From Syncephalastrum monosporum B8922 (Eukaryota; Mucoromycota; Mucoromycetes; Mucorales; Syncephalastraceae): DNA of 64,000 bases. The stretch lies in the NCBI GenBank assembly GCA_000697355.1, contig JNEN01000777.1, positions 224,048 through 288,047 of the forward strand, read 5' to 3'. The position numbers were made by a program, and so were the translations under genes. Shown here one piece after another: positions 49,918 to 61,764 of the stretch; within the stretch, counting starts at the first letter, position 1, and every line of letters begins with the position of its first letter. Below the pieces are notes generated by a model. It had not been told where the DNA came from, ran no database searches, and saw only the letters and a program-made list of their open reading frames with translations.

Positions 49918-52779
49918 ATGACCATGCCTCTACCGAATACGCATGCCGCACCCGTTGTACAGAAACTCGCGGCTGTCAATGAACAGGCATGGTTGACCTT
50001 GGGCAAGTATCTCGTTTTCATCATCTTTTTGTTGTCTGTTGTAATGGTGTGGTGGGCGGGCCGGTTGGGTGAGAGTGGAGTGGAGGCGGTGCGTGGTGCG
50101 GGTGAACCCAAGCAAGTGCGTGTGTGTGTGTCTATGTGTTGTTGTGTGGGATCTTTTTTTTTTTTTTTTGGTGTATCAGTGTGTCGGGTTCTGCCGGTGG
50201 AAGTGCTCTTGGGGGGAGAAAAGATGGGTTCTATTTAATTGTTTGCGAGAATGGCATGGAAAAGGTTCGGCAACAAGAGCAAAGGAGGAGGGGGTGCATG
50301 TGTAACCCGACCGCCCGACTTTAATCTTGTGCTTGCATCACCTTCCATATCAGGTTTAGGGATTCGCCTTTCCTAACATGGTTAGTTTGGTTTAGGCAAC
50401 TTGGCGGAATTGATGGCTGACTGGGAAAAGGCCATGAATGCCTACGAGGCTGCGTTAAAGCACAATCCATATTCAGTCGGCGCATTGTCTCATATCGCCT
50501 CTCTCTGCAGAGGTCGGGAACAATTCAGCAAGGTGAGATCATATTAATATCAGTGCTAATTCTTTATTCTATCTGTCATACTCACTCTACGTACGTTGAT
50601 AGGCTATCGAATTCTTTAAGCGCATCCTGGCTATTCAGGAGAACAACGGCGAGACATGGGGCGCCTTGGGCCATTGCTACCTGATGATGGACAACCTCCA
50701 AGAAGCCTACCACGCCTACCAGCAGGCTCTTTACCATTTACCCAATCCAAAGGTACTATTGGATCCTTGTTATTTGCTTGGTAAACTAAACGTGACCTTC
50801 CTAGGATCCTAAACTATGGTACGGCATTGGTATTCTCTATGACCGCTATGGCTCGATCGAACATGCCGAGGAGGCCTTCTCGGCCGTCATGAAGATGGAT
50901 CCAGGCTTTGAGAAAGCCAATGAAATATACTTTCGCCTCGGCATCATCTACAAGCAGCAACAGAAATTCGATTTGAGCCTTCAGGTAAAAAATTTATTTT
51001 CTGCAAAAAAAAAAAAAAGGGTTGGAGCTGCGAGAAAAAGGGAGAACTCACCCTCTTCTTAGTGCTTCCGATACATCCTGCACAATCCCCCACGACCCTT
51101 GACGGAAGTCGACATTTGGTTCCAAACCGGCCATGTCCATGAACAGCAGAAAGAGGTACCGAAACGAGACAGAGAAAATGCAATCATATGCATAAACCTT
51201 ATGTGCAATGTTTTATTTATTTTAGTACGAATTGGCCAAGGATGCGTACGAGCGCGTGCTGGCGGAGAACCCAGATCACGCCAAGGTACTCCAGCAGCTG
51301 GGTTGGCTGTGCCACCAGCAAAACACGTCATTCTCGAACCAGCAGGTGGCAATTCAGTATCTGACACGATCGCTCAAGGCCGATAGCAATGATGCCCAAT
51401 CTTGGTATCTTCTGGGACGCTGCTACATGGCCGAGCAGAATTACAACAAGGCGTACGAGGCTTACCAGCAAGCCGTCTACCGCGACGCGCGTAATCCGAC
51501 ATTCTGGTGTTCGATCGGCGTTTTGTATTACCAGATCAATCAGGTATGTAAACAGAACAAGTCGTGAAGAAAAAAGTAACGAACTTTGTGTTTCACTGTG
51601 ACGTAGTACCGAGATGCACTTGACGCGTACAGCCGTGCCATCCGATTGAACCCTTACATTAGCGAAGTATGGTATGACCTCGGTACCCTCTACGAGTCGT
51701 GCAACAATCAGATCCAAGACGCGCTCGATGCCTATCAGCGAGCGAGCGAACTTGACCCGAGCAACCCTCATATCCGCCAGCGCCTGGAATTGCTGCGCAA
51801 GACCCATAACATCACCAATAACAACTCATCGAACGCACCAACGCCTGTACCACAGGACGTCAATAATCGTTATCAGTACAACCACCAGGCCAACAATCAC
51901 CCGCCCCCTCCCATGCCCCATGCACCTGCTGCCACCGCTGGCGGTCCTCCTCCACCTCCTCCTCCGTCTGCGAATGGCACATCCCACCCTCCTCATCCTC
52001 AACAGCATCATCAGCTTCAGCCGCCACCGCCGTTGATCGGTGGTCCGGTCTACGGCCGACGGGGCAGCGAGTGGCCGCCCGCCCCACCCAGGGACTTGCC
52101 CGCCCCGCCTGACCGCCGTGCATCGCCATCCATGCCTCAGCCCGCCATGAGAGAAGATGTGAGAATCCCTGATATCGGTGGCGGTCGTGCACCGACCCCC
52201 AACGAGCGCGTGCAGATGAATCCGTTGATCATGGACGGTCGACCGCCCTCTTCTTCGATGCCTCCTCCTCTCCAGGCTGCCTCGGCAGCACCCGGTCCCC
52301 AGCCTTCGTCGTCCTCAACACCAGTCGCCACGCCACTGTATCATTCGCCGCACGCCGGTACCCTCCAGCAGCAACAGCAGCTGCCGCAACTGCCTCGCCC
52401 TGCCTCGCGCAACAGCAGCGTCAGCAGTAACCGGCCATCACCGCGCCTCCCTCGTTCTTCGCCACCGCCACCGCCGCATGCCGCTGTGGCTCCACCCCCG
52501 CCGCCGCCTCTGTCGCCGCAACAACAACAGCGACAGCAACAGCAGCATCATGCCGCTGCTGCAGGTACGCTCATGAGTCTTGCGAACGGACATACCAAAC
52601 GTCCCCTGGAAATGGCCGACGAGGACGAGGAGGACGGGAAGCGACCCCGACTCTCTCCTCCATCGCGCCGCAATACCTTGATCGATTATGAGTCCTCCGT
52701 CTCACCTAGCGAGCCCCACTCCCCTGCCAAGCATACCAACATTATGGAAGGCGAGAAAAAGAAACACGAGGTCTCTTAA
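49918..52779 (+). CDS. SSN6: General transcriptional corepressor Ssn6/Cyc8 (TPR protein)
   Basis: Seven exons (49918-50002, 50396-50532, 50603-50752, 50805-50984, 51063-51155, 51226-51543, 51607-52779) give 711 residues. About ten tetratricopeptide repeats fill residues 30-385, e.g. DWEKAMNAYEAALKHNPYSV, FFKRILAIQENNGETWGALG, AYEAYQQAVYRDARNPTFWC, YRDALDAYSRAIRLNPYISE. The order and wording match Ssn6/Cyc8, which with Tup1 represses many gene sets. The C-terminal half is Pro/Gln/Ser-rich and disordered, with a basic-acidic patch (EDEEDGKRPRLSPPSRRNTL). Intron 1 is 393 bp, long for this window, and uses a GC donor (TTGG|GCAAGT); without it the frame would run into a non-conserved hydrophobic stretch. 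Nuclear. Confidence 0.94.
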
Positions 52780-52837
52780 AAAATGTACAAATTTGTTTTC
52801 ACTCTTTTTTCCTTCTTTTTTCTTTTGTCGTTTTCTT

Positions 52838-55800
52838 TTAATACACACGCACTGGCACCAAAACCACGTTTTCGGATGCGAGCTCGCGACGGAAGCTAGA
52901 CACGTTTTGGGTGAAGCGTTCCCGGTTCTTTGTGCTCATGGTCCATGTGACATCACCCATAAGTTTGTTCATTGCCTTGGTCACGAATTCGCGTCGCTCG
53001 GGAAGTTGCTGGTCAATCACCCGTCGCGTGTATTCCATGCAGTACTATGAAAAGATAAGAGACGCTCATGCTCATCCATGGGGATAGAGATTACTTACTT
53101 CTTTCTGGAGGAGCATCAGCACGTAAAGAGGCCGCGACAGCGCCCACTGGTCGCCGTTCTCGTCAAATAGGACCAGGTTGAACACGGTCACGAGCAAGGA
53201 GGGGAGGATCTGAGGGAATTGTTCAAAACAGCCCGTGAGCCAATGCAGCATCGGTCGCTCGTCCGTGCTGCCAGCGGACGGTCGTCGTTCCTCGTTGGCG
53301 AGGCGTTGCCGCCGCTCACGACGCTCCGTCTCACGGATAACAAAGCCGCCAATATGGCTGATGGCCGAACACGCGTGCGAGCGCACATAGGTTTCGCCCG
53401 ACTCGACGGCCTGCTCGCACGACTGCATCATGTACAGAAAGGTATCGGGCGACAGCGTCGGCAGTGACGTGAGCTGCTCGCGCGCGAACTCGTCGAGCAT
53501 GTTGATATACTTGCGCGTCAGTTTGGGGAAGCCCATAAGGTCATCGAGTGGGATACTCAGCATGAGCTGGAACATCATCTGAAACGCCTCATCGATCGCC
53601 TTGTCGCCGTACAGCCAAAACACACCAAAGTTGATGTAACGGCCCGCCAGGCAGTGCGCAAGGATATCGAAGCAGATGCCTATACCCTTGTATTTATACT
53701 TGTACTTGTCACTGTTTGGCTGCTGCTGCTGCTGCGGTTGTTGCTGCTGCTCCTGCTGCTGCTGCTCGAGGATGAGTCGGCCATACGTAGACAAGACACG
53801 GCTTGCGTCGCGAAAGAGAAGGATGCCATTGGCGGAAGACACGTCAAAGTTGAGCCGCTGAGACTTGTTGAACACCAGCTCGGCAAAAAACTTGAGAAGC
53901 GTGTTGGCCACAGGATCAGGCGACCAGGCCTCCAGGGCGTGAAGCAGGAGCGGCATGTGCGCCGGGTAGAACCAGTCGAAAAATAGAGTAAAGTTGCGTC
54001 TGTTTTGTATGGGCGTGATAAAGCCACGCAGGTCGCGAAAGATGTCCTGGAGGGCTCTCTAGAGGGTGGAATAAGTGACCCTTTCAGCTCTCCCACCTTT
54101 GGGTGCGCCTCGGCCAACTTACCCGAACAGGTTCCTGGCGGAAAGCATCGATGCTGCTGAGTTCCTCAAGGGGCGCGAGTCGCATGTCGAATGGTTTCAT
54201 AAAGTCCAACAGCTCGTCTTCACCAATGTCGTCCGCAAACAGAACCTTGTTGAGGGTCTGGTAGTACAACATGCGGTTCTGCCGGTGCACTTCATGCTCC
54301 AAGAACGCAAACTCGCCCGACGTGTGATTTTGTAGGATAAGCTGGGTGTTTTCTGTTTTGCGCAGGCTTCGTAACGCGCTATATCTGCAAAAGAGGAACT
54401 CAGCATCCGGATTCACATGTCTTCTTTCTTTTATCACCTACCCGCTCGCTAGCTCGGCAAAAAGCTCCAATGTACGCGTGATGATTTGCTTCTCAAGCGC
54501 CCAGTACTTGAGATTCCGAATACTAGGCAAATAATGTGAGATATGACGATGTGTGTATGACCTTGGGTTCGGGAACTTACATTTTACCCATGATAAGTTC
54601 GAGCATGTCCACTTGATTGCTGATGCCAAACATATCGCTCAATTTGGTATAGATCTGTAAGATGGCAGATGTCAGTAAAAAAAAAACCAGAAAGGGTTGG
54701 GGTTTTCCGCTATAATGCTCATACCGCTTTTCCTGTGGTGTCTGCAATGTAGCTCTTGCGAAACTGGGAAAAGAAAAAGACGATGGCGAGCTCGAGGCGG
54801 GTGTTGAGGAAAGCATTGGCTTGCTGGGACTGGAGGGTTTCGTTAATATTCATGAGCAGCAGCACTTTGCTAGTGAGCTCGCCATCGATTGCATCCAGCT
54901 CGTCCGAGCTAAGGAAACTCTATTGTAACGCTGTCAATGCCTGCTGTGTAGAGCACCCACTCCTAGTCTGTTCTTACGGGTCTGCTTCCGACAAAGGCAG
55001 CAATGGCATATACCAGCCAGGCAAGTTTGACTTCAATCACTTCCAAGGCAGTCTTCAAAGCATCACCGCCGATCATACCACTTTGCGCCTGCTGGAGCAG
55101 CTCTTGGTATTGGGATGCGATCGGGTCAAAGACCGACATCATACCTGCGCTTGATTCTTGGTATTTGCAGCGTGAGATATCACCCAGTTGTTTCAGTGTC
55201 TCAAAGAGCCCGTCCTCATTTTCAAGCGGGTCTACATGAGCAGAGCATGAGCACAGCGTTATCATACGATCGGGTATCTTACCATCGAGGGCTTCTTCTA
55301 ATCTTGCTTCTACCGAGCTTACGTTGGTCGAGACGTAAACGCACGCTACCTGCAAGATAAAGCGACAGAATTAGTTACCTCAACCCAAGTTCTCCGTAAG
55401 ACTTGCCTCTATTGAGATGCTTTGAATTTTTTTAGTAGCCTCTTCACCGAGACTCTGATACGACATGCTCTGGAGCACCTTTTGCCAAAATCCCAAGAGG
55501 TACGTGGATGTATTCGGTGCCCACTGTACATACAGGACCCGTATCAGTCTTGTTCCATTCTGTCCCGGTTCATTTTGGACGTACCTTCCACGATTGGATA
55601 GCGTTCAGGGTAAAGCTGGCAATAAGGTCGGCCCATTCGACAAAATCAGGCTGATGGGTGACTTCAGCGAGGGAAGCCGCTTCGCGGAAGCGGTAGAGCA
55701 GGCGGCAAAACTCGTTGTAATTGTCCACGTCATTCATGCCTTGAGCGGAGAGAATCGTGTCGCGGATCACTTGCATGATGCTGCGGACAAACTTGGTGCG

Positions 55801-57100
55801 CTCCGCCTCGGCGTTAAAAAGCGCCTTGCGGACGGCTGCGACTTGGACGAGGCATTCCATGGCCTTGGCCGAGATGGGGGCGGGGAATTCGCAGTAAGCC
55901 CTGTAAAGCGTCGGCACCAGACGGTCATCTTCAAAGTGAGAGCGCCACGTGGCGGGAATCTACACAGGACAGATGGGCATGCAAGAACGCGTCTGAGAGA
56001 AAAGTTCATCAGTACCTGTACAGTGCCAGAATCCTGGCCGGACTCGTCGATGCTTGTGCCAACAAAGTCATAAGACAAGCATCTGATAAGGACCTTGAGG
56101 GTGGCTAGCCGCATGCGTTCCTCTTGGGATGCTAGTTGGTATTGGACAAGAATAAGATGAGGCCGCATCCGGGTATGTACGACGGGGTCACTTACGGTTT
56201 TCAAAGGGGATCGTACGGTGCAACAGCTCTGTCAGTGTATCGTAGGCAGTCTCAAAGATGGGCAACAATTGGGTATCACGAAAAGAGGCCGCTGTAACAA
56301 CATGTCAGCTTCCCTAAAGTATCCTTTCCGTAGAATACTTGCCAGCTTTACGGAATGCAGCCGAGTTCCGAGGCGAGGTGGGCGCATTGATGTCCTGGAT
56401 GATGATGGCCAAGATATTGAGACCCACAATCCTGTGTTCCACAGAAGCCTACAACAAACAAGAAAAAAAAATGGCGTGTCAGACTTGCCAAAGAAGATGA
56501 AAAAAGAAAAACCAGGACAGCTCCATTCAAGAGGATGCTCTATTGACTTGCCTGCAGGAACTGACGGATATCTGCTAGTACGTGATGATATTCCTCGAGG
56601 TCGAGCCAGCCAAAGCGGGTCAGCAGGGCAAAGACACCGGCGAGTTGCGTGATGACGAACTGTTGTAGATCCGGATGCATAAATGCATACTCGAGCACAA
56701 ATGTGCCTACGACGCGTCAAGATTGGGTAGAAAGGGTGAGGTCAAGACTGGACTTACGTAGCTGGAGCTTTGTTTCGTTTGTAAAGAGCGAGAACTGGGC
56801 CAGGACGAGCTGCTTGAGGCGGGCAAGGCAGAAGGTCTGGACGTAGGGATTAGGCGAGTTCTCGAGAAGGATGCGCAGGGCCGATGCGGTATCGGTGGGC
56901 GACGTGATGGCAAAGGTAGGGCTGTTTTCCCTGCCCGGCGGAGGAGGGGATGTCGCAATCCCACCTCCTGCGTTATCAGCAAACGTCGGGAAGCTGTATT
57001 CGAGCATCGCCTGAATCTGCTCCCGTTCAGCCGGCGACTTTGGGTTATACAGCTGCTCGCATAACGCCGTGTAAAAGGCCGTCCGTTCGTCTTGGGCCAT
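52838..57100 (-). CDS. XPO7: Exportin-7 (RanBP16-type karyopherin beta), 15 exons
   Basis: Exons: 57100-56758, 56706-56552, 56448-56343, 56291-56196, 56131-56016, 55959-55585, 55523-55407, 55349-55283, 55231-54978, 54919-54725, 54654-54581, 54522-54442, 54384-54123, 54058-53099, 53044-52838; 1135 residues, unbroken. It begins in the importin-beta N-terminal helices (LLENSPNPYVQTFCLARLKQ). Exportin-7 landmarks follow: LSYDFVGTSIDESGQDSGTV, WAPNTSTYLLGFWQKVLQSM, FFSQFRKSYIADTTGKA, RLNFDVSSANGILLFRDASR, YKGIGICFDILAHCLAGRYI and YCMEYTRRVIDQQLPERREF. It carries cargo through nuclear pores with RanGTP. Introns 2, 3 and 7 start with GC, all as GCAAGT. A poly-Gln run (about residue 790) is a fungal addition. 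Exact family call rests on the whole-length motif order. Confidence 0.92.
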
Positions 57101-58310
57101 TAAAAGTCAAGAAAGCGTAGAGAGGTGTAAGAGAAAGAAGGGATAGATATAGCACGGAAGAAGAAGAGGAAAAAAGACGATAGCAGACTGACTCGGTCAG
57201 CCCGTCAGTGGGGGTGAGGTTCCATGCTCCGCATGAAAGGTCAGCAGGTACGCTGACTTGGTATCTTGTAATCCCCGTCTTTGGAAATAGATATAGCTTT
57301 TTTCCTTCTTTCCACTTGTGATAGTCGCCCATTTTCCTCATTTTCAGGAATGTTTTCAATAGAGTATACAGTACGCTACGTGGCTGCCATGATCGTATTA
57401 CTCTCCATTCTTTACCATATATGTGAGAGGGAGCCACGCGTGCACCCCAATTGCGGGACAGTAGCAGCAGGCGGCATGACAGCTGCTGGTCGCAGCGTCC
57501 TGATAGTTTATCCAGGTAAGATTACATGGTATGCTATGATATAAACTTGCAGACTGTGCTCAGTAGCATCTGGAAAATGTTTGTTGACGAGAACCTTCCA
57601 TGCTGAGGTGTCAGGTTGTACGCTGTCGGTCAAGGACTGGGATCACGCGTGGAACTGCATAAAGGCAGGCGGCAGCTCCACACAAGTGAGGTCCCAGCTG
57701 GAAAATGATCATCAAGACAGAAAAGGTTTGGCTGGCAAAGGATAAAGTGAGCTTTTTTGCAAAGATACTCAGACTCCAGCTATAGGTATAGGTATGATGG
57801 AGTTTTTTATAGATATGAGCCTGGAGAGCAAAAACGACTCGGCAAGTATCATTGCGTTGGACCCGTAGAAGGGGCATCTGAAACTACAGCGGGGTGAGTT
57901 CATATCCAATGTTGTGATGGTTTCAAGACAATTGCTACTCTCTCTATACACTATTTCGGACAGCTCTGCAGCAGAGTACGTGTGCTTTTTTTGTCCACCA
58001 AGCAAGCACAACAGATATATTTTGTGTTTGCTCTTTTCAATGGATACTTGCTAGCTAGTGGACTGTACGCTTTTATTGTAGAAACACAATACAAAGATTT
58101 ACCATCACACAGAGCCAACGTCTTCTCTATGTAGATACTGCTTAGGCACAAAGAGGTTTGTACGATTGAAGCAGTGGAAAAAAAAAAAAAAAAAAAAGTC
58201 AGGTACGGTACATAGTGTGATACAAAGTAAGCGTCGTATGTGCGGTCATACATGAAATCGATTCGGTGGTTCAATCCGCTTTTACCCTCTCTTCCACTTG
58301 TCTTTACGCG
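57101..58310. other. Divergent intergenic region XPO7 / SEC3
   Basis: 1.2 kb, AT-rich in the right half with an A tract at 58180-58197. Short frames at 57611-58011 and 57951-58334 on the minus strand have no motif. No gene is called. Confidence 0.5.
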
Positions 58311-61300
58311 ATGGCAACTGATGCAGTGAGGCAAGCCATCACCGACAGCCTCTTCCCTTCTGACTCGGGAGGTACTTTATCCGTGCAGCATAAATTCACA
58401 TGTACTCACGGCAATCTTGATAGAAACCCTTCTCGCTCATCTCAAGGTCTTTGAGGATGTCAAACAAAACGACACTCCTGCCAAGGCAGGCAAAGCACCT
58501 CAAATTATCGGCAAGCCGAGATACCTCTGTTTGACACGTACGTCAACACCAACAAAGAGTGTTGTGTGTTCTCATGCTCAAGTCACCCTATTAATAGAAA
58601 AACGCAACAACAAGTACCGACTCTACAAAGAAAGCGAAGCCAGAGTGGCACGTTTACGGTCGGCAAAACGTGGTCTGTCGAAGATATCCGCCAGGTTGAA
58701 GTCGTCGACGTAAGAAGAAGAAAGAGTAAAGCCAACGCGTCAGCACGCGAGTGTACTCAGCCGTGGTGTTTTAGGCCAACCAATTTGCGATGGTACTCAA
58801 CAAGTCGTACTTGTGGGCTGTCGAACGACCGCGTGACAAGTCGGTTTTCCTTGCCCAGGTCGTCGATGCTTGCCGCCAGTACGTTGGCAGGCCCCCAACA
58901 TCGAAGAGCAATGTACGTCTCTGCAAGTGGCAGCCAGTCACCCATCGTATCGCTCACCGTTCTCTCCTTCCATCCCATCTCAGTCCATTCTATCCGCCCA
59001 CACGTCACCCACCTCGTCCTCCTCTCCGTCCAACAGCCGCATCACTCCGCCCACGGGCTACGACGCCGGCCCCTGACATGCCCACCGACTATGACCACGC
59101 GAACGCGAACGTCAACGCGAAATCCGCCGCGAACGTGAAAACAAGAAGGCAAACCAAGAGAAAGGTACAGGCTCCGTATAGCATCCAAAGGTTTGACCTC
59201 TCTTTAGAAAAACTCCGCAAGGTGGCAGCCATGCAGGACAAGATGGCCGAAAAGGCGTCTCTCATGAATGTGGAAGAACTCTTGGCCGATTTCAACTGGA
59301 AAACGAGCGGTAACGCGGCTGCTCTCGAGAAGCGGCTGCTGGGTGAGCTGCATGGATATGGACAGCTGGCTCTTGCTCTACAGTGCCGAGCTCAATGTAA
59401 GTGCTACCCCAATGGCACACGGCTTGATATTCATTGCCACACACACACACACAGAGTATGGGCGACGACATTCGTGAGATTGAGACCCAAAACCGCGGTT
59501 TGCAGATCCTTGCTCAAAATCAGCACAGTCTGATTACCGAGCTGGATCAGCTTTTGGTAAGTATCCCAGGAAGGACACGAGATCAAGAAAGAAAGGATAA
59601 CGATAGAAAATGTTGACGTGCGGCATAGAATTCTATTACGATACCCCGATCCTGCTTGGATAGCCTTAAAAACTACAAAAGGTCATCAAGACCAAACTCG
59701 ATGGCGGTTTGCAGGGCATGAAAGCTGTCCAAGAGCGCCTGGAGATGTACAATATCCAGGGCAACAACTTTAGCAACCGTATCTTTGAATACCTAAAAAC
59801 GCAATTTCACCACCAGGTGAGCCCAAAAAGCCGCGCGCATGGCTGTTGACTCATTGCTCATGGCAAATGGGTAGGCTCAAAAACAGGCTGACGCCCGGAC
59901 ACCTGTCTCAAGCAACGCGTCTCGCAAGCAATATAACCTGGTGGCGCACCCGCATACCATCATCGAAGATAACCTCTAAAGTACCAAGGCTTTGCGCTCT
60001 GGGAAAAGGAAATGGAGCCACGCATGTACAGCGAGCTGCAACGGGTAAGTGATGCAGTGTGCGGATAGGGTCAAGCAGAGGATGATTCATGGCTGCTCAT
60101 AGTACTACTCGCAAACCATGGCACCTCTTTATGAACAAGATATGCGCGAGCTGATTGACGGTGTGCGACCCTTTTATACCACACTTCGTAACCGTGGGTC
60201 AGATGAACTTGAATACAGTGAGTAGAGAAAACAAGTACAAAATGCTGAACCACGTCTAGTCTTTCGACATGAGGAGTCGCGGGTACGAGTCTGCGAAGCG
60301 AGGAGCGCGGCCGATGATGTAAGTGCGAGTCAAAAGCATCGCGTGTGTCGCGATTGACGTTGCGTTTTCTAGGCCTATGCTCAAATGATGGCCCAAAGCA
60401 CCATGCTGATTTGTCGAGAACCGTTCCTGGAGCGTGGTGCGGTCTATCCCCAAGTGCCGAGCCGCAGCGAGCTGTGTAGCCGTCGTGAACGCGCCCGGGA
60501 CGTCAAAATGTCAAAGAAAATCTTGTGAGTGACGCGTGGATTTACTGCAAGTGAAAGGTACTGATGTGTTTGGGTCTAGGGACTGGATGGAAATCATGTT
60601 TGAGTCGGTGGAGCCCAACCTGGTCACCTTGATCGAGTATGGCGTGAAGAGTGATAGGCAAGCGGTCAGTATGTTGGCGGCCGTCGAGTTCCAGCACGAC
60701 AAATGGAAAGGCTCGGACCAGGACTTTATGCAGCGCTTGTGCGACTCGCTCTTGCAGCGCTTAACGCGCATGTTTGAGCGTTTTATTGCTGACCAGCTCA
60801 AGGTGATAGAAGATACCAAGGTGACGACCAAAAAGCGCAAAGGCATCCTCTCGTTTTTCCGTACATTCCCGGTAAGCCAGTGGACAAGGACGGGCGAGTG
60901 CGAGGTCAGCCTGACCCCATGCTTCTATAGCTCTTTGCGTTGCGTCTCGAGGTGGCCGCTGTCACGGTCGATGCAGAGTCGCAAACGCGAAAGACTGTCA
61001 ATGACGCCTATGAGCGGATTATCAACGCCATGATGGCCAGCTTGGATACGATTGCGCGCGAGTCTGACCAGACGGGCGACGACAAAGAACAGCTGAACGC
61101 CAACATTATGTACATTGGTAAGATACGCACACCCTACAGGTACACTTGTCAGCGTACTCAGTCCTTTTTTTTTTTTTTCTTTTCGCCATTTTTTCCATCG
61201 ACCCCTATCACAGAGAACATGCACCACTTTCATCACGAGCTGCGAGCCAACAAGCTGCATGTGCTGGATAAATGGACCAAGCATGCCAAACAGCAATACG

Positions 61301-61764
61301 ATAGCAGCCTGAACGCGTACATTCGGGTGGTGATTCGACGACCTCTGGGCAAGCTGCTCGAGTTTTTCGAGGGCGTGGACAATCTGATGCACACGAGCAC
61401 GGCCGAAGAAGTGCAGTTCCACATGAACTACAACAAGGCCCAACTGCGCAAGGTCATTGCCATGTATACCCCGCGAGAGGTAAACCCAAGCAGGATGTGG
61501 CCACTATGCCAGCTCATGTGGATTCTCTGATAGATCAAAAAATCACTGGAGCAGCTGTATAAGCGAGTGGACAAGCACTTTTCAGAGGAAGAAGGCTTGC
61601 TCCAAGTCGTGTGGCGCGGTATCCAAGAAGAGTTTATTCAGCAGCACGAGCGCATGGAGAGCCTCATTCAAAAGTGCTACCCCGATGCCGGTGTCCACCT
61701 CGAATTCACCATTCAAGACTTGCTCAACATGATGAGCGAGCTGGCACGCAAAGTTCACTTGTAG
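58311..61764 (+). CDS. SEC3: Exocyst subunit Sec3, 5' half with several frame breaks
   Basis: Fifteen exons can be placed: 58311-58371, 58424-58537, 58598-58709, 58775-58912, 58984-59396, 59455-59556, 59629-59816, 59875-60044, 60103-60217, 60260-60318, 60373-60524, 60580-60871, 60931-61117, 61214-61479, 61534-61764. The N-terminal PIP2-binding PH domain (KPRYLCLT ... SGTFTVGKTWSVEDIRQVEV ... ANQFAMVLNKSYLWAVERPR) and the Sec3 coiled coil (SWLLLYSAELN/SMGDDIREIETQNRGLQI) are followed by the helical C-terminal bundle (WMEIMFESVEPNLVTLIEYG; EFFEGVDNLMHTSTAEEVQF). Sec3 marks exocytosis sites at the plasma membrane. Frame breaks are needed near 58636-58642, 59055-59074, 59340-59355, 59677-59683 and 59975-59982; three fit single missing bases. 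At 59340-59355 a conserved block of some 40-60 residues also seems lost. From 60103 onward the frame is clean. Confidence 0.85.

Noticed and set aside
50003..50238. Read-through of SSN6 exon 1 into a hydrophobic tail
   Set aside because: The GCAAGT donor and the exact TPR continuation at 50396 (NLAELMADWEKAM) show this is intron.
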